From assembly GCF_019049655.1 (NCBI RefSeq), contig NZ_JAFMOX010000047.1:40367-104366 (forward strand): 64,000 bases of DNA, written 5' to 3'. This stretch comes from Rahnella rivi (GTDB taxonomy: Bacteria; Pseudomonadota; Gammaproteobacteria; Enterobacterales; Enterobacteriaceae). Below, in pieces: positions 10,852-20,847 of this stretch; position 1 is the first letter of the stretch, and each line of letters opens with the position of its first letter. A model generated the notes under the pieces. The model worked only from the letters and a program-made list of their open reading frames with translations. It had not been told where the DNA came from and did not search any database. The translations under genes and the position numbers were made by a program.

Positions 10852-12876
10852 TTATTGTGACCGGCTCTGTGGAGTGACATCTTGTAGGACACAGAGGGTT
10901 TTCGCTGCTGCCCGCCATTGCGAGCCTTCCATGACGCGTCGGGGTTCCTCATCAAAAAGCACGCTGTTGAACGGTGCCACCGGCTGCCAGTTTCCCGGCG
11001 GCAGTTGCAGATCCACGTCGTGCAAGGAAGCATTCACGATTAACAGCCAGCGGCGGGAAAGAAGGATTTGCAGCCATTGCTGCGGCCCCTGCTCCCAGTC
11101 GCCGGGGGTCATCGGCTGCCCCTGTTGATTCAGCCATTGCACGTCGTCGCCGTCCTCCTGCCATCGGCGGTTTTGCGTCAGTGCCGGGATTTTCCGGCGC
11201 AGCGCAATCAGCGCGCAGACGTAGGCGGTCAGGCTTTCATCGGCATTTTCCCAGTCGAGCCAGGTCAGCGCGTTGTCCTGACAGTAGGCGTTGTTGTTGC
11301 CCGACTGGCTGTTACCGTGCTCGTCACCGGCCAGCAACATCGGCGTGCCTTGTGACAAAAACAGCGACGCCAGCAGCGCACGCTGGCTGAGACGACGTTG
11401 CCGTAAGACTTCAGCAGACGCCTCCAGCCCTTCCTCGCCGTGGTTTTGGCTGAAGTTCTCGTTATGGCCGTCACGGTTTTCTTCACCGTTGGCCTGGTTG
11501 TGTTTCTGGTTAAAACTGACGACATCGCGCAACGTGAAACCGTCGTGCGCCGTCAGCATGTTGATGCTGGCGTAGGGTTCACGCTGCGCCGGGTCGAATT
11601 TGTCTGCTGACGCCGCCACGCGACCGGCAAACTGACCGATCGAGACATCGCCATGCAGCCAGAACTGACGCATTTCATCGCGCCAGACGTCATTCCATTC
11701 CGCAAAGGGTGCCGGGAACTGTCCGAGCTGATAACCGCCGGTACCGATGTCCCAGGGTTCGGCGATAAGCTTGACCTGCGAAAGTACCGCATCCTGCTTA
11801 ATGGCGTTGAACAGCGGCGAATGTGCGGTGAACGCCGGCGTTCGTCCGAGCAGCGTCGCCAGGTCAAACCGGAAACCATCAACGTGACATTCGCGCACCC
11901 AGTAGTGCAGGCAGTCGAGCGTCCAGGCAATCACCTCGTCGTCCACCAGCCGCAGCGCGTTGCCGCAGCCGGTCATGTTGTTGTCAGTGCCGTCTTCGTT
12001 CAGCCAGTACCAGCTGGCGTTGTCGATGCCGCGAAACGAGATAAACGGCCCGTCAATATCAAGCTCAGCACTGTGGTTGAACACCACATCGAGGATCACT
12101 TCGATCCCCGCCTTATGCAGTGCTTTCACCGCCGACTTAAACTCACTCAGCGCCGAGACACCGCCCAGACCGCTGGCATAACGCGGGTCTACGGCACACG
12201 GCGCGAGCACGTTGTAACCCCAGTAATTGGTCAGCCCAAGACGTTGCAGGCGGGGTTCATCTGCGTGATGCTGTACCGGTAAAAGCTCAATGGCCGTCAC
12301 CCCGAGATGTTGCAAATACTCGAGCATGACCGGATGCGCCAGCCCGGCATAGGTGCCGCGCAGTGCCGCCGGAATGCGCGGGTGCTGACGCGTCAGGCCG
12401 CGCACATGGGCTTCGTAAATCACCGTATCGCCCCACGGCGTGGCGGGCGGCTTATCCTCTTCCCAGTCAAAGTTTCCGGCAACGACAACGGATTTTGGCG
12501 CCACAACGGCGCTGTCGCGGTCATCCGGCGCATCAATTCCGCCGGTGAAGCGCGCGTTGTCGAGCAGCACGCCGTCAATGGCCCGTGCGCTGGGGTCGAT
12601 CAGCACTTTTTTCGGGTTAAAACGATGGCCGTGTAGCGGATCAAAGGGCCCGTAAATCCGGTAACCGTAGCGCTGCCCGGCTTTGGCACCCGGCAGAAAG
12701 CCGTGCCAGAGATTGCCGGTGCGCGAAGTCAGCGGCAGATGCTGCTCGCTGCCCGTCTCATCAAACAGACATAACTCCACTTTTTCCGCATGCGCGGAGA
12801 ACAGGCAAAAATTGACGCCGTTATCTCTGAGATGCGCACCAAAGGGCGCGGGCTGACCGGGCTCGAGCTGCTTCAT
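10852..12876 (-). CDS. glgX: Glycogen debranching enzyme
   Basis: GH13 isoamylase-type enzyme that removes short limit-dextrin branches left by GlgP. 674 residues, slightly longer than E. coli (657). An N-terminal CBM48-like domain ([26 protein letters not shown]) precedes the barrel. The catalytic aspartate is in [12 protein letters not shown], the acid glutamate in [12 protein letters not shown], and the third carboxylate in [11 protein letters not shown]. Its ATG overlaps the glgB stop by one base (TAATG). Confidence 0.96.
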   Translation of the reverse strand: MKQLEPGQPAPFGAHLRDNGVNFCLFSAHAEKVELCLFDETGSEQHLPLTSRTGNLWHGFLPGAKAGQRYGYRIYGPFDPLHGHRFNPKKVLIDPSARAIDGVLLDNARFTGGIDAPDDRDSAVVAPKSVVVAGNFDWEEDKPPATPWGDTVIYEAHVRGLTRQHPRIPAALRGTYAGLAHPVMLEYLQHLGVTAIELLPVQHHADEPRLQRLGLTNYWGYNVLAPCAVDPRYASGLGGVSALSEFKSAVKALHKAGIEVILDVVFNHSAELDIDGPFISFRGIDNASWYWLNEDGTDNNMTGCGNALRLVDDEVIAWTLDCLHYWVRECHVDGFRFDLATLLGRTPAFTAHSPLFNAIKQDAVLSQVKLIAEPWDIGTGGYQLGQFPAPFAEWNDVWRDEMRQFWLHGDVSIGQFAGRVAASADKFDPAQREPYASINMLTAHDGFTLRDVVSFNQKHNQANGEENRDGHNENFSQNHGEEGLEASAEVLRQRRLSQRALLASLFLSQGTPMLLAGDEHGNSQSGNNNAYCQDNALTWLDWENADESLTAYVCALIALRRKIPALTQNRRWQEDGDDVQWLNQQGQPMTPGDWEQGPQQWLQILLSRRWLLIVNASLHDVDLQLPPGNWQPVAPFNSVLFDEEPRRVMEGSQWRAAAKTLCVLQDVTPQSRSQ

Positions 12877-15059
12877 TACGGCTCCCTTCGCAAATAAATC
12901 GTCGCCAGCGGCGGGATGGTGACGCTCAAAGAATGTTCGCGCTGATGCTGACTGATGTTTTCACTGTGAACATCGCCGGCATTGCCGACGTTGCTGCCGT
13001 GGTAGAAATGCGAATCGGTGTTCAGTATTTCGCGGTACACGCCCGGACGGCTGATGCCAATGCGGTAGTCATAGCGCGGCACCGGCGTGAAGTTGCTGAT
13101 GACAATCACCTCACCGGCGTTTTCATCGCGGCGGGCAAACGCAAAGATCGAGTTCTCATGATCGTCAACCACCAGCCATTCAAAACCGCGCGGATTGAAA
13201 TCCAGCTCATACAGCGGCGCATTAGCCTTGTAAGTCAGGTTCAGATCCCGCACCAGATGCTGTACGCCGCGGTGCCAGCCGTCAGGATTGTCCAGCAGAT
13301 GCCAGTCGAGACTGGCGTTAAAGTTCCATTCGCGCCCCTGGGCAAATTCGCAGCCCATAAACAGCAGTTTTTTGCCGGGATGCGCCCACATAAAACCGTA
13401 ATAGGCGCGCAGGTTGGCAAATTTCTGCCACGCGTCGCCGGGCATTTTGTCGATCAGGGATTTTTTACCGTGAACAACTTCATCGTGCGACAGCGGCAGA
13501 ATGAAATTCTCGCTGTAGGCGTAAAGCACGCCGAACGTCATGAGATTGTGGTGATATTTGCGGTGAACCGGATCGAGCTGCATGTACTTCAGCGAGTCGT
13601 TCATCCAGCCCATGTTCCATTTGTAATGGAACCCCAGCCCGTTGGCATCCGGCGGCATAGTGACGCCCGGATAATCCGTGGATTCTTCTGCCAGCGTCAC
13701 GGCACCGCCCAGTTCGCGGCCAATGGTCTGGTTGGTGTATTTCAGGAAGGCAATGGCTTCAAGATTCTCGCGCCCGCCGTAATGATTGGGGATCCATTCA
13801 CCGGCTTTGCGGCTGTAATCGCGGTAGATCATGGAGGCCACGGCATCGACGCGCAGACCATCAATACCAAAACGCTCGATCCAGTAAAAACCATTTCCCG
13901 CCAGGTAGTTACGCACTTCATGGCGGCCATAGTTATAAATCAGCGTATTCCAGTCCTGATGATAGCCTTCACGCGGATCGGCGTATTCGTACAGTGCGGT
14001 GCCGTCAAACTCCGCCAGACCATGGGAATCACTCGGGAAATGCCCCGGCACCCAGTCAAGAATGACGTTCAGCCCGGCGTTATGGGCCGCCTCGACCAGC
14101 GCTTTGAAATCCATCGGCGTGCCGAAACGGCGGGTGGGCGCATACATGCCGAGCGGCTGATAGCCCCAGCTGCCGTCGAACGGATGTTCGTTAACCGGCA
14201 TCAGTTCGATATGCGTAAAACCCATCCATTTGGCGTAAGACACCAGTTGTTCCGCCAGCTCGCCGTAGCTCAGCCAGAAGTTATCGTCAGTGTGACGACG
14301 CCAGGATCCCAGATGCACTTCATACACTGAGACAGGCTGATTCAGCGCATTGGCTTTCTTTCTGCTTTCCGAAAACGGCACGACGTCCGGCAGTTTACGC
14401 ACGCAGGAAGCGGTGTCCGGGCGCATCTGCGCTTCAAAAGCATAAGGGTCAGCGCGCAGGGTGACGTGCCCGCGACAGTCGATAATTTCGAATTTATACA
14501 GCTGGCCTTCGTGGACGGCCGGGATAAACAATTCCCAGATGCCGTTTTCGCGGCGCTGACGCATCGGATGACGGCGGCCATCCCAGAAATTGAATTCACC
14601 CACCACCGAAATACGCTGGGCGTTGGGTGCCCAGACGGCAAAACTGACGCCCGCAACGTTATCGAGCGTTTGCGGATGTGCGCCGAGCTTTTCGTAAGGA
14701 CGCAGGTGCTTGCCTTCGGACAACAGCCAGATATCCAGCTCCTGCAACAGCGTGCCAAACCGGTAAGGGTCGTCAATCACCTGGGTGTTTTCGCCCCAGC
14801 GTACTTCCAGCTGATAGCGGAAAGCATTTTTACGGCGTGGCATCAGCCCGACAAAAAAACCGCGATCGTCGGTACGGCGCAGTTCAACAACTTTTTTACC
14901 TTTATCTGCATCAATCACCCAAACCTGATCGGCATCCGGAAGCAGCGCACGCACTTCCAGTCCGGCGGTCACGGTGTGCATTCCCAGCAGAGAAAAAGGA
15001 TCAGCGTAGTGACCCGATATAATTTGATTAATGACGTGCTGATCGGGAAGTACAGACAT
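12876..15059 (-). CDS. glgB: 1,4-alpha-glucan branching enzyme
   Basis: GH13 enzyme that adds alpha-1,6 branches to glycogen; 727 residues (E. coli 728). Domain order is N1 module, CBM48, catalytic barrel and C-terminal beta domain. The nucleophile is in [13 protein letters not shown], the acid/base in [13 protein letters not shown] and the transition-state Asp in [13 protein letters not shown]. It is the first gene of the glg operon, with AGGA about 8 bases before its ATG and a 412-base non-coding leader region upstream. Confidence 0.97.
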   Translation of the reverse strand: MSVLPDQHVINQIISGHYADPFSLLGMHTVTAGLEVRALLPDADQVWVIDADKGKKVVELRRTDDRGFFVGLMPRRKNAFRYQLEVRWGENTQVIDDPYRFGTLLQELDIWLLSEGKHLRPYEKLGAHPQTLDNVAGVSFAVWAPNAQRISVVGEFNFWDGRRHPMRQRRENGIWELFIPAVHEGQLYKFEIIDCRGHVTLRADPYAFEAQMRPDTASCVRKLPDVVPFSESRKKANALNQPVSVYEVHLGSWRRHTDDNFWLSYGELAEQLVSYAKWMGFTHIELMPVNEHPFDGSWGYQPLGMYAPTRRFGTPMDFKALVEAAHNAGLNVILDWVPGHFPSDSHGLAEFDGTALYEYADPREGYHQDWNTLIYNYGRHEVRNYLAGNGFYWIERFGIDGLRVDAVASMIYRDYSRKAGEWIPNHYGGRENLEAIAFLKYTNQTIGRELGGAVTLAEESTDYPGVTMPPDANGLGFHYKWNMGWMNDSLKYMQLDPVHRKYHHNLMTFGVLYAYSENFILPLSHDEVVHGKKSLIDKMPGDAWQKFANLRAYYGFMWAHPGKKLLFMGCEFAQGREWNFNASLDWHLLDNPDGWHRGVQHLVRDLNLTYKANAPLYELDFNPRGFEWLVVDDHENSIFAFARRDENAGEVIVISNFTPVPRYDYRIGISRPGVYREILNTDSHFYHGSNVGNAGDVHSENISQHQREHSLSVTIPPLATIYLRREP

Positions 15060-15471
15060 GAATTTCGTCCTATGATTAATTAAATCAATAAATCCAATAA
15101 AATCATTCAGGTGCCAAATACGAAACGTAACCCCAGTTTGCTCCCCTTTTTATCGTGGCTTTGTGATCTCATCTGGTTTCAGTTTTGCCAAATAGTGCGC
15201 GATAACGCGTTTGCTCACACTTTCTAAATAAGTGTCTGTTTCAGCTTCTCAAAGAGGCAGAGCTCTTCTACTAAGCATAGACAAAGGTTGAATAAATCAG
15301 TGGGAAGAAACCGAGGAATTTTGCTCAAAATGAAATACAGAGAGATGCGCTGGCAAAATGCGGATAAACGGTGAAGTGGTTGATGACTGGAATAAAAACG
15401 GGACACCGTGCTGGCATCCCGTGGGTAAATCATAAAGATGAAAACAAGACAGTTTTCAACATACAGGCCTG
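15060..15471. other. Intergenic region between asd and glgB
   Basis: 412 bases. The glgB-proximal 100 bases are AT-rich and presumably carry the glg operon promoter; I cannot fix -35/-10 boxes with confidence. The asd-proximal end holds the asd terminator at 15393-15421. A 98-codon open frame covering 15224-15520 reads through that terminator into asd and has no recognisable protein. Confidence 0.5.
15393..15421 (-). terminator. Rho-independent terminator of asd
   Basis: Read on the minus strand: a 9-bp stem beginning CGGGATGCC, with two G-T wobble pairs, a 5-base loop, and then TTTTTATT. It lies 51 bases after the asd stop. Confidence 0.85.
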
Positions 15472-16575
15472 TTAGAGCAAAATACGCAGCATACGGCGTA
15501 AAGGCTCTGCCGCGCCCCACAACAACTGGTCGCCGACGGTAAACGCAGACAGGTATTGCGGGCCCATATTCAGTTTACGCAGACGTCCAACCGGGGTGTT
15601 CATGGTGCCCGTAACCGCCGCAGGCGTCAGTTCACGCATCGACAGTTCACGGTCATTTGGGATCACGCGAACCCAGTCGTTGTGCGTCGCCAGCATTTGC
15701 TCAATCTCAGGGATCGACACGTCTTTTTTCAGCTTCAGCGTGAATGCCTGGCTGTGGCAGCGCAACGCGCCGATACGGACACACAAGCCGTCCACCGGAA
15801 TGATGCTTGAGGTGCCGAGAATTTTGTTGGTTTCTGCCTGACCTTTCCACTCTTCTTTGGTCTGGCCGTTATCCAGCTGTTTGTCGATCCACGGGATCAG
15901 ACCGCCCGCCAGCGGAACACCGAAGTTATCGGTTGGCAGCGTGCCACTGCGGGTCAGCGCGGTGACTTTACGTTCGATATCCAGAATGGCAGAGGCCGGA
16001 TTTTCCAGCTCTTTCGCCACGCTGTTGTGCAGCATGCCCATTTGGGTCAGCAGTTCACGCATGTGGCGCGCACCACCGCCGGATGCCGCCTGATAAGTGG
16101 CAACCGAAGCCCACTCGATCAGGTCATTGGCAAACAGGCCGCCGAGAGACATCAGCATCAGGCTGACGGTACAGTTACCGCCCACAAAGGTTTTGATGCC
16201 TTTGTCGATGCCCTGGTGGATCACCGCGCTGTTCACCGGGTCGAGGATGATTATCGCGTCATCCTTCATTCTCAGAGAGGATGCTGCGTCGATCCAGTAG
16301 CCGGACCAACCGATTTCACGCAGCTTAGGATAGATTTCATTGGTATAATCGCCGCCCTGACAGGTGATAATAATGTCCAGCGCGCTCAGTGCATCCAGAT
16401 CATAGGCATCCTGTAAGGTGCCACTCTGGCCCGTAAAGTCTGGAGCGGCCTGGCCATGCTGAGAGGTCGAAAAGAATACCGGACGGATAGCGTCGAAATC
16501 GCGTTCTTCAATCATGCGTTGCATGAGTACAGAACCGACCATCCCGCGCCAGCCAACGAAACCTACATTTTTCAT
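15472..16575 (-). CDS. asd: Aspartate-semialdehyde dehydrogenase
   Basis: NADPH-dependent reduction of aspartyl phosphate to aspartate semialdehyde, the branch point to lysine/diaminopimelate, threonine and methionine. 367 residues, identical in length to E. coli. The nucleotide loop is [14 protein letters not shown]. The catalytic cysteine is Cys135 in GGNCTVSLM, and the substrate-binding Arg/His are in [13 protein letters not shown] chose the ATG at 16575 for the family N-terminus MKNVGFVGW; an open-frame extension of 38 codons upstream is unrelated. It is monocistronic here, divergent from yhgN. Confidence 0.97.
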   Translation of the reverse strand: MKNVGFVGWRGMVGSVLMQRMIEERDFDAIRPVFFSTSQHGQAAPDFTGQSGTLQDAYDLDALSALDIIITCQGGDYTNEIYPKLREIGWSGYWIDAASSLRMKDDAIIILDPVNSAVIHQGIDKGIKTFVGGNCTVSLMLMSLGGLFANDLIEWASVATYQAASGGGARHMRELLTQMGMLHNSVAKELENPASAILDIERKVTALTRSGTLPTDNFGVPLAGGLIPWIDKQLDNGQTKEEWKGQAETNKILGTSSIIPVDGLCVRIGALRCHSQAFTLKLKKDVSIPEIEQMLATHNDWVRVIPNDRELSMRELTPAAVTGTMNTPVGRLRKLNMGPQYLSAFTVGDQLLWGAAEPLRRMLRILL

Positions 16576-16801
16576 AATATCTGTCCTGCCCTGAGGGTGA
16601 TAACTGCTTAAAACGGCTTGAACGCGCGTTTGCACTAAGACAGTGCCTGTTTTCATGTACTCTGCCCCGTTAACGCGCGGGTCTACCACCTTACAAAATG
16701 CACCAGAAGTGGCAAGTGAATTTAATCAATAGTGCAGCGTTTAATAGCAGCACAACTTATAACAGGCGTTTTCAAAAGCCGAACTTTCATCTGAGGTAGT
16801 C

Positions 16802-17395
16802 ATGACCGAAATGATTTCAGCAACAATTTTGCTGTTTCTGATTATGGATCCATTGGGCAATTTACCGATTTTCATGTCGGTGTTAAAACATCTCGACCCG
16901 AAACGCCGCCGCGTCGTACTGATCCGCGAAATGCTGATCGCCCTGCTGCTGATGCTGATTTTCCTGTTCGCCGGGGAAAAAATCCTGTCGTTCCTGAATT
17001 TACGTACTGAAACCGTGTCGATTTCCGGCGGTATCATTCTGTTTCTGATCGCCATAAAAATGATTTTCCCTTCTGAAGAAAAAAGCAGTACGGGCCTGTC
17101 AGCCGGTGAAGAACCTTTCCTCGTTCCGATGGCTATCCCGCTGGTCGCCGGTCCGTCGATCCTTGCCACGCTGATGCTGCTTTCACACCAGTATCCGAAC
17201 CAGATGAGCCACCTGACGCTGGCCCTGTTTATTGCATGGGGACTGTCAATGGCCATCCTCCTGCTGTCGAATTTGTTCCTGCGCCTGCTGGGCGATAAAG
17301 GCGTCAGCGCTCTCGAACGCCTGATGGGCCTGATTCTGGTCATGCTCTCCACGCAGATGTTCCTCGATGGCATCAGGGCGTATTTGAAGATTTAG
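16802..17395 (+). CDS. yhgN: YhgN, MarC-family membrane protein
   Basis: Integral inner-membrane protein of the UPF0056/MarC family, 197 residues with about six hydrophobic spans. The family motif FLIMDPLGNLPIF lies at residues 13-25, and FLVPMAIPLVAGPS lies mid-protein. No transport activity is firmly established for the family. It diverges from asd, as in E. coli, and ends at a strong bidirectional terminator facing gntT. Confidence 0.92.
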   Translation: MTEMISATILLFLIMDPLGNLPIFMSVLKHLDPKRRRVVLIREMLIALLLMLIFLFAGEKILSFLNLRTETVSISGGIILFLIAIKMIFPSEEKSSTGLSAGEEPFLVPMAIPLVAGPSILATLMLLSHQYPNQMSHLTLALFIAWGLSMAILLLSNLFLRLLGDKGVSALERLMGLILVMLSTQMFLDGIRAYLKI

Positions 17396-17408
17396 CGGAC
17401 AGAAGAAA

Positions 17409-17441
17409 CAAAAAAGGCGAGCCAACTGGCTCGCCTTTTTT
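17409..17441. terminator. Bidirectional terminator between yhgN and gntT
   Basis: An 8-bp perfect GC-rich stem GGCGAGCC/GGCTCGCC with an AACT loop, flanked by an A run on one side and a T run on the other, serves both converging genes. Confidence 0.92.
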
Positions 17442-17457
17442 ATGACGGCTTTTACCG

Positions 17458-18774
17458 TTACACCACCATCGAGAGCAGCAAACATCCGCCCAGGCCGCAC
17501 AGGGAAATGATGGTTTCCAGCACGGACCAGGATTTGAAGGTTTCGACGATGCTCAGGTTGAAATACTCCTTGAACAGCCAGAAACCCGGATCGTTAACGT
17601 GCGAGAAAATTACGCTGCCGGAACCGACGGCGATAACCATCAGTTCAGGGCTGACGCCGGTGGTAGCGATGAGCGGTGCGGCGATACCGCCAGCCGTGAT
17701 TGCTGCCACCGTGGCAGACCCGAGCGCAATACGCAGTACCGCTGCAATTGACCAGGCCAGCAGGATAGGTGACAGCGTGCTGCCATCCATCATCGCAGCG
17801 ATATATTTCTCGATACCACTGTCGACCAGTACCTGTTTGAACGCACCGCCACCGCCGATAATCAACAGCATCATCGCAATGATTTTGATGGAATCGCTGA
17901 CCGTATCCATCACATCTTCCATCTTGCGGCCACGATTCAGGCCGAAGGTGAAGATTGCGATCAGCACAGCAATCAGCGTCGCCATCACCGGGTCACCGAA
18001 GAACTCTGCGTAAGCCAGCACCGGATGCCCTTTCGGCAAAATCATTTCGCAAACTGCGCGAAACGCCATCAAAATCACCGGCACCAGAGAAGTCGCGACG
18101 CTGACGCCGAAGCTCGGCATTTCTTCTTCAGTAAACGTTTTCGGGTTGAAGAGGCCTTCCGGCACAGGTTTGTCGATGCCTTTCAGGAAGCGGGCGTACA
18201 CCGGTCCGGCCAGAATCACCGTCGGCACGGCCAGCAGTGAACCATACAACAGCGTTTTCCCCATATCGGCGTGGAAAATAGTCGCGATAGCCGTCGGCCC
18301 CGGGTGCGGAGGCAGGAAACCGTGGGTCACTGACAACGCTGCCGCCATCGGCACACCGACGTAAAGCAGTGGCAGACGCGCCGCTGCCGCCACGGTGAAG
18401 ACCAGTGGCAACATAAGAACGAAGCCCACTTCATAGAACAACGCAAAACCGACGATAAAACCGGTCAGTACGATCGCCCACTGAATGTGTTCACGTCCAA
18501 ATTTTTCGATAAGCGTGGTGGCAATCCGTTGTGCGCCCCCGCAGTCGGCCAGCATTTTACCGAGCATGGCACCAAAGCCCATGATCAGCGCCAGACTGCC
18601 GAGCGTGCCGCCCACCCCGTTCTTAATGGAGGTGATGACTTTATCGACCGGCATGCCTTGCATGATACCCACAGCCAGCGCGACCAGAATCAGTGCGATG
18701 AAGCCGTTGAGCTTAAAGCGGATCATCAGTAACAACAGCAGTGCGACGCCCACCGCTACAATAACTAGTGGCAT
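17458..18774 (-). CDS. gntT: High-affinity gluconate permease GntT
   Basis: GntP-family gluconate:H+ symporter, 438 residues, the same length as E. coli GntT and clearly nearer to it than to GntU. There are about 12-14 hydrophobic segments. Conserved blocks include GFGAMLGKMLADCGGAQRIA, SVTHGFLPPHPGPTAIA and VNDPGFWLFKEYF. The ATG has AGGGGAAG just upstream. It is divergent from gntK across a 246-base region containing a CRP box and a GntR-type palindrome, so import and phosphorylation of gluconate are probably co-induced. Confidence 0.95.
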   Translation of the reverse strand: MPLVIVAVGVALLLLLMIRFKLNGFIALILVALAVGIMQGMPVDKVITSIKNGVGGTLGSLALIMGFGAMLGKMLADCGGAQRIATTLIEKFGREHIQWAIVLTGFIVGFALFYEVGFVLMLPLVFTVAAAARLPLLYVGVPMAAALSVTHGFLPPHPGPTAIATIFHADMGKTLLYGSLLAVPTVILAGPVYARFLKGIDKPVPEGLFNPKTFTEEEMPSFGVSVATSLVPVILMAFRAVCEMILPKGHPVLAYAEFFGDPVMATLIAVLIAIFTFGLNRGRKMEDVMDTVSDSIKIIAMMLLIIGGGGAFKQVLVDSGIEKYIAAMMDGSTLSPILLAWSIAAVLRIALGSATVAAITAGGIAAPLIATTGVSPELMVIAVGSGSVIFSHVNDPGFWLFKEYFNLSIVETFKSWSVLETIISLCGLGGCLLLSMVV

Positions 18775-18908
18775 ATTCTTCCCCTCATGCTGTCGCTCTG
18801 GCGCAGAAACCCAACGAGCGACGCATTGATTTTAATTTTCAACATGTTGTAGGAATTAACAGTGCAACGGGTACAGACCGCGACCGCTAAAACAGCAGTG
18901 CATTCCTT

Positions 18909-18924
18909 TGTGATATTAGTCACA
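18909..18924. promoter_or_regulatory. CRP-binding site between gntT and gntK
   Basis: TGTGATATTAGTCACA is a perfect match to the CRP consensus TGTGA-N6-TCACA. It lies 135 bases upstream of the gntT start and about 97 bases upstream of gntK. Cyclic-AMP activation of gluconate genes is known in E. coli; crp itself is in this window. Confidence 0.88.
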
Positions 18925-18932
18925 TCTCCATT

Positions 18933-18960
18933 TGTTACCGGTATCATGATACCGGTAACA
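18933..18960. promoter_or_regulatory. GntR-type operator, perfect 28-bp palindrome
   Basis: The two halves TGTTACCGGTATCA and TGATACCGGTAACA are exact reverse complements with no spacer. Each half resembles the E. coli GntR box (ATGTTA-N4-TAACAT), so the element can be read as two abutting GntR sites. It starts 9 bases after the CRP box. The repressor gene gntR is not in this window. Confidence 0.82.
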
Positions 18961-19020
18961 TGCTAATATTAGGACTCACTACGCAGTCAAAATTTTCATT
19001 TTGGGATAGAGATCATACTT

Positions 19021-19536
19021 ATGGCAGGACAAAGCATCATTCTGATGGGCGTGTCAGGCAGCGGTAAATCCACCGTCGGCGCGGCACTGGCCCGTGAAAT
19101 CAACGCGAAATTCATCGACGGTGATGATCTTCATCCCCGCGCCAACATTCAAAAAATGGCCAGCGGCACGCCACTGAACGACGACGATCGTGCGCCGTGG
19201 TTATTACGCTTAAATGACGCCGCATACAGCCTGCGCCATAAAAACGAAACGGGCGTGATTGTCTGTTCCGCCCTGAAACGCCGCTATCGCGACGCGCTGC
19301 GTAAAGACAACGAAGGGATGGTATTCATCTACATGAAAGGCAGTTTCGACGTGATCGCCGATCGCCTGAAAGCCCGCGCCGGACACTTCATGCCGACTGA
19401 TTTACTGAGAAGCCAGTTCGATGCGCTCGAAGAGCCGGGCGAAGACGAACCGGATGTCTTACGCGTCAATATTGATCATAAATTTGACGGCGTGGTCGAC
19501 CGCTGCGTAGCTGCGTTGAAGACGGTAAAAAAGTAG
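19021..19536 (+). CDS. gntK: Gluconokinase
   Basis: ATP-dependent phosphorylation of gluconate to 6-phosphogluconate for the Entner-Doudoroff and pentose phosphate routes. 171 residues (E. coli 175). The Walker A motif GVSGSGKST is at about residues 10-18, the substrate region FIDGDDLHP follows, and VCSALKRRYRD is also typical. The upstream ribosome-binding site is weak (GGGATAGAG, more than 10 bases away). In E. coli gntK is followed by gntU; here it is followed by a terminator and prkB. Confidence 0.94.
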   Translation: MAGQSIILMGVSGSGKSTVGAALAREINAKFIDGDDLHPRANIQKMASGTPLNDDDRAPWLLRLNDAAYSLRHKNETGVIVCSALKRRYRDALRKDNEGMVFIYMKGSFDVIADRLKARAGHFMPTDLLRSQFDALEEPGEDEPDVLRVNIDHKFDGVVDRCVAALKTVKK

Positions 19537-19971
19537 TTTTCCGCATCCCGCTTGTTCAGAGATCCCCGGCCTGCACCGGGGGTTTCTTATTCCTTTCCCT
19601 GCTTTCTTCCTGAACTGCCCTCTTTTTCACAACGATCATACAGACCGGATTTTCACTGCTGAGAACATACCTCAGGCTTCGCCGCCAGGGCTGCCAGCGG
19701 CTGTTCGAAACCTGCCAACGGCGCGCAGACCGTATCGTAAAAATGATGATTTTGCCGCCGCTATCGGGCATTTGATGGAGAAAGACTACCTGAGAAATCA
19801 GGGAAAAAATGCCGGTTGCGGGCGGCTGAAATAACCGGTCGTCGCCTGTCACTTCCCGAATAAATATGGTAACAATAGGCGTAATTATGCGCAGCGATGA
19901 CGCCAGGTCTTCGATCACAGAAAGGGCCGCGTCGCGCCTGCCAGCATCACCTTTACGGAGAACAGCGCAAT
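19537..19971. other. Intergenic region between gntK and prkB
   Basis: 435 bases. It begins with the gntK terminator at 19564-19587. The rest has no recognisable gene. A 120-codon minus-strand open frame (19556-19918) crosses the terminator, has no recognised domains and a biased composition, and is probably chance. The last 60 bases carry the prkB ribosome-binding site (GGAG about 11 bases before its ATG). Confidence 0.5.
19564..19587 (+). terminator. Probable terminator of gntK
   Basis: A 6-bp perfect stem CCCCGG/CCGGGG with loop CCTGCA, followed by GTTTCTT, 28 bases after the gntK stop. The T run is short and interrupted. Confidence 0.7.
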
Positions 19972-20841
19972 ATGTCAGCCAAACACCCTGTTATTGCAGT
20001 CACCGGTTCGAGCGGTGCGGGCACCACCACCACCAGCGTGGCGTTTCGTAAGATTTTCCAACAACTTGGCCTGCGCGCGGCTGAGCTGGAAGGCGACAGT
20101 TTCCATCATTTCACCCGCCCTGAAATGGACGCCGCCATCCGCAAGGCGCGCGATCTCGGGCGTCATATCAGCTATTTCGGGCCGGAAGCCAATGACTTCG
20201 GCTTACTGGAAAAAAGCTTCATTGAATACGGTAATACCGGCACCGGGCGCTCTCGTAAATATCTGCATACTTATGACGAAGCTGTTCCCTACAATCAGGT
20301 GCCGGGCACCTTTACGCCGTGGCAGGCGCTGCCGGAACCGACGGACATTTTATTTTATGAAGGTCTGCACGGCGGTGTGGTGGCGGACAAAATTGACGTC
20401 GCCGCGCAGGTTGATTTGCTGGTCGGCGTGGTGCCTATCGTCAACCTTGAGTGGATACAGAAACTGGTGCGCGATACCGGCGAGCGCGGGCATTCCCGTG
20501 AGGCGGTGATGGATTCGGTCGTGCGTTCGATGGATGACTACATCAACTACATCACCCCGCAATTTTCCCGCACCCACATTAACTTTCAGCGTGTGCCGAC
20601 CATCGACACCTCCAACCCGTTTGCCGCAAAAGCCATCCCTTCACTGGATGAAAGTTTTGTGGTGATCCACTTCCAGGGGCTGGATGACATTGATTTCCCT
20701 TACCTGCTGGCGATGATTCAGGGCTCATTTATCTCGCAAATTAAAACGCTGGTGGTGCCGGGCGGCAAAATGGGGCTGGCAATGGAGCTGATTATGGCGC
20801 CGCTGGTGCAGCGCCTGATGGAAGGTAAAAAAATCGAATAA
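19972..20841 (+). CDS. prkB: Phosphoribulokinase-family protein PrkB
   Basis: P-loop kinase of the phosphoribulokinase/uridine kinase family, 289 residues, the same as E. coli PrkB. The nucleotide-binding loop is VTGSSGAGTTTTSVAF, with Thr where the usual Walker A lysine stands, as is typical of this group. FYEGLHGGVV and LVGVVPIVNLEWIQK are also typical. The physiological substrate in non-photosynthetic bacteria is unknown. I chose the ATG at 19972 for the family N-terminus; 25 upstream codons are unrelated. It converges on the amidohydrolase gene 6 bases away. Confidence 0.93.
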   Translation: MSAKHPVIAVTGSSGAGTTTTSVAFRKIFQQLGLRAAELEGDSFHHFTRPEMDAAIRKARDLGRHISYFGPEANDFGLLEKSFIEYGNTGTGRSRKYLHTYDEAVPYNQVPGTFTPWQALPEPTDILFYEGLHGGVVADKIDVAAQVDLLVGVVPIVNLEWIQKLVRDTGERGHSREAVMDSVVRSMDDYINYITPQFSRTHINFQRVPTIDTSNPFAAKAIPSLDESFVVIHFQGLDDIDFPYLLAMIQGSFISQIKTLVVPGGKMGLAMELIMAPLVQRLMEGKKIE

Positions 20842-20847
20842 GCGGGC

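Noticed and set aside
12933..14330. 465-codon open frame on the plus strand
   Set aside because: It is wholly antisense to glgB, whose GH13 motifs are complete; the translation is Val/Arg/His-rich with no domain, typical of a shadow frame.
15224..15520. 98-codon minus-strand frame upstream of glgB
   Set aside because: Spans the asd terminator and overlaps the asd 3' end in another frame; no protein features beyond chance hydrophobic residues.
19556..19918. 120-codon minus-strand frame between gntK and prkB
   Set aside because: Runs through the gntK terminator, has no ribosome-binding site or domain, and resembles no known family; could be reconsidered if conserved elsewhere.
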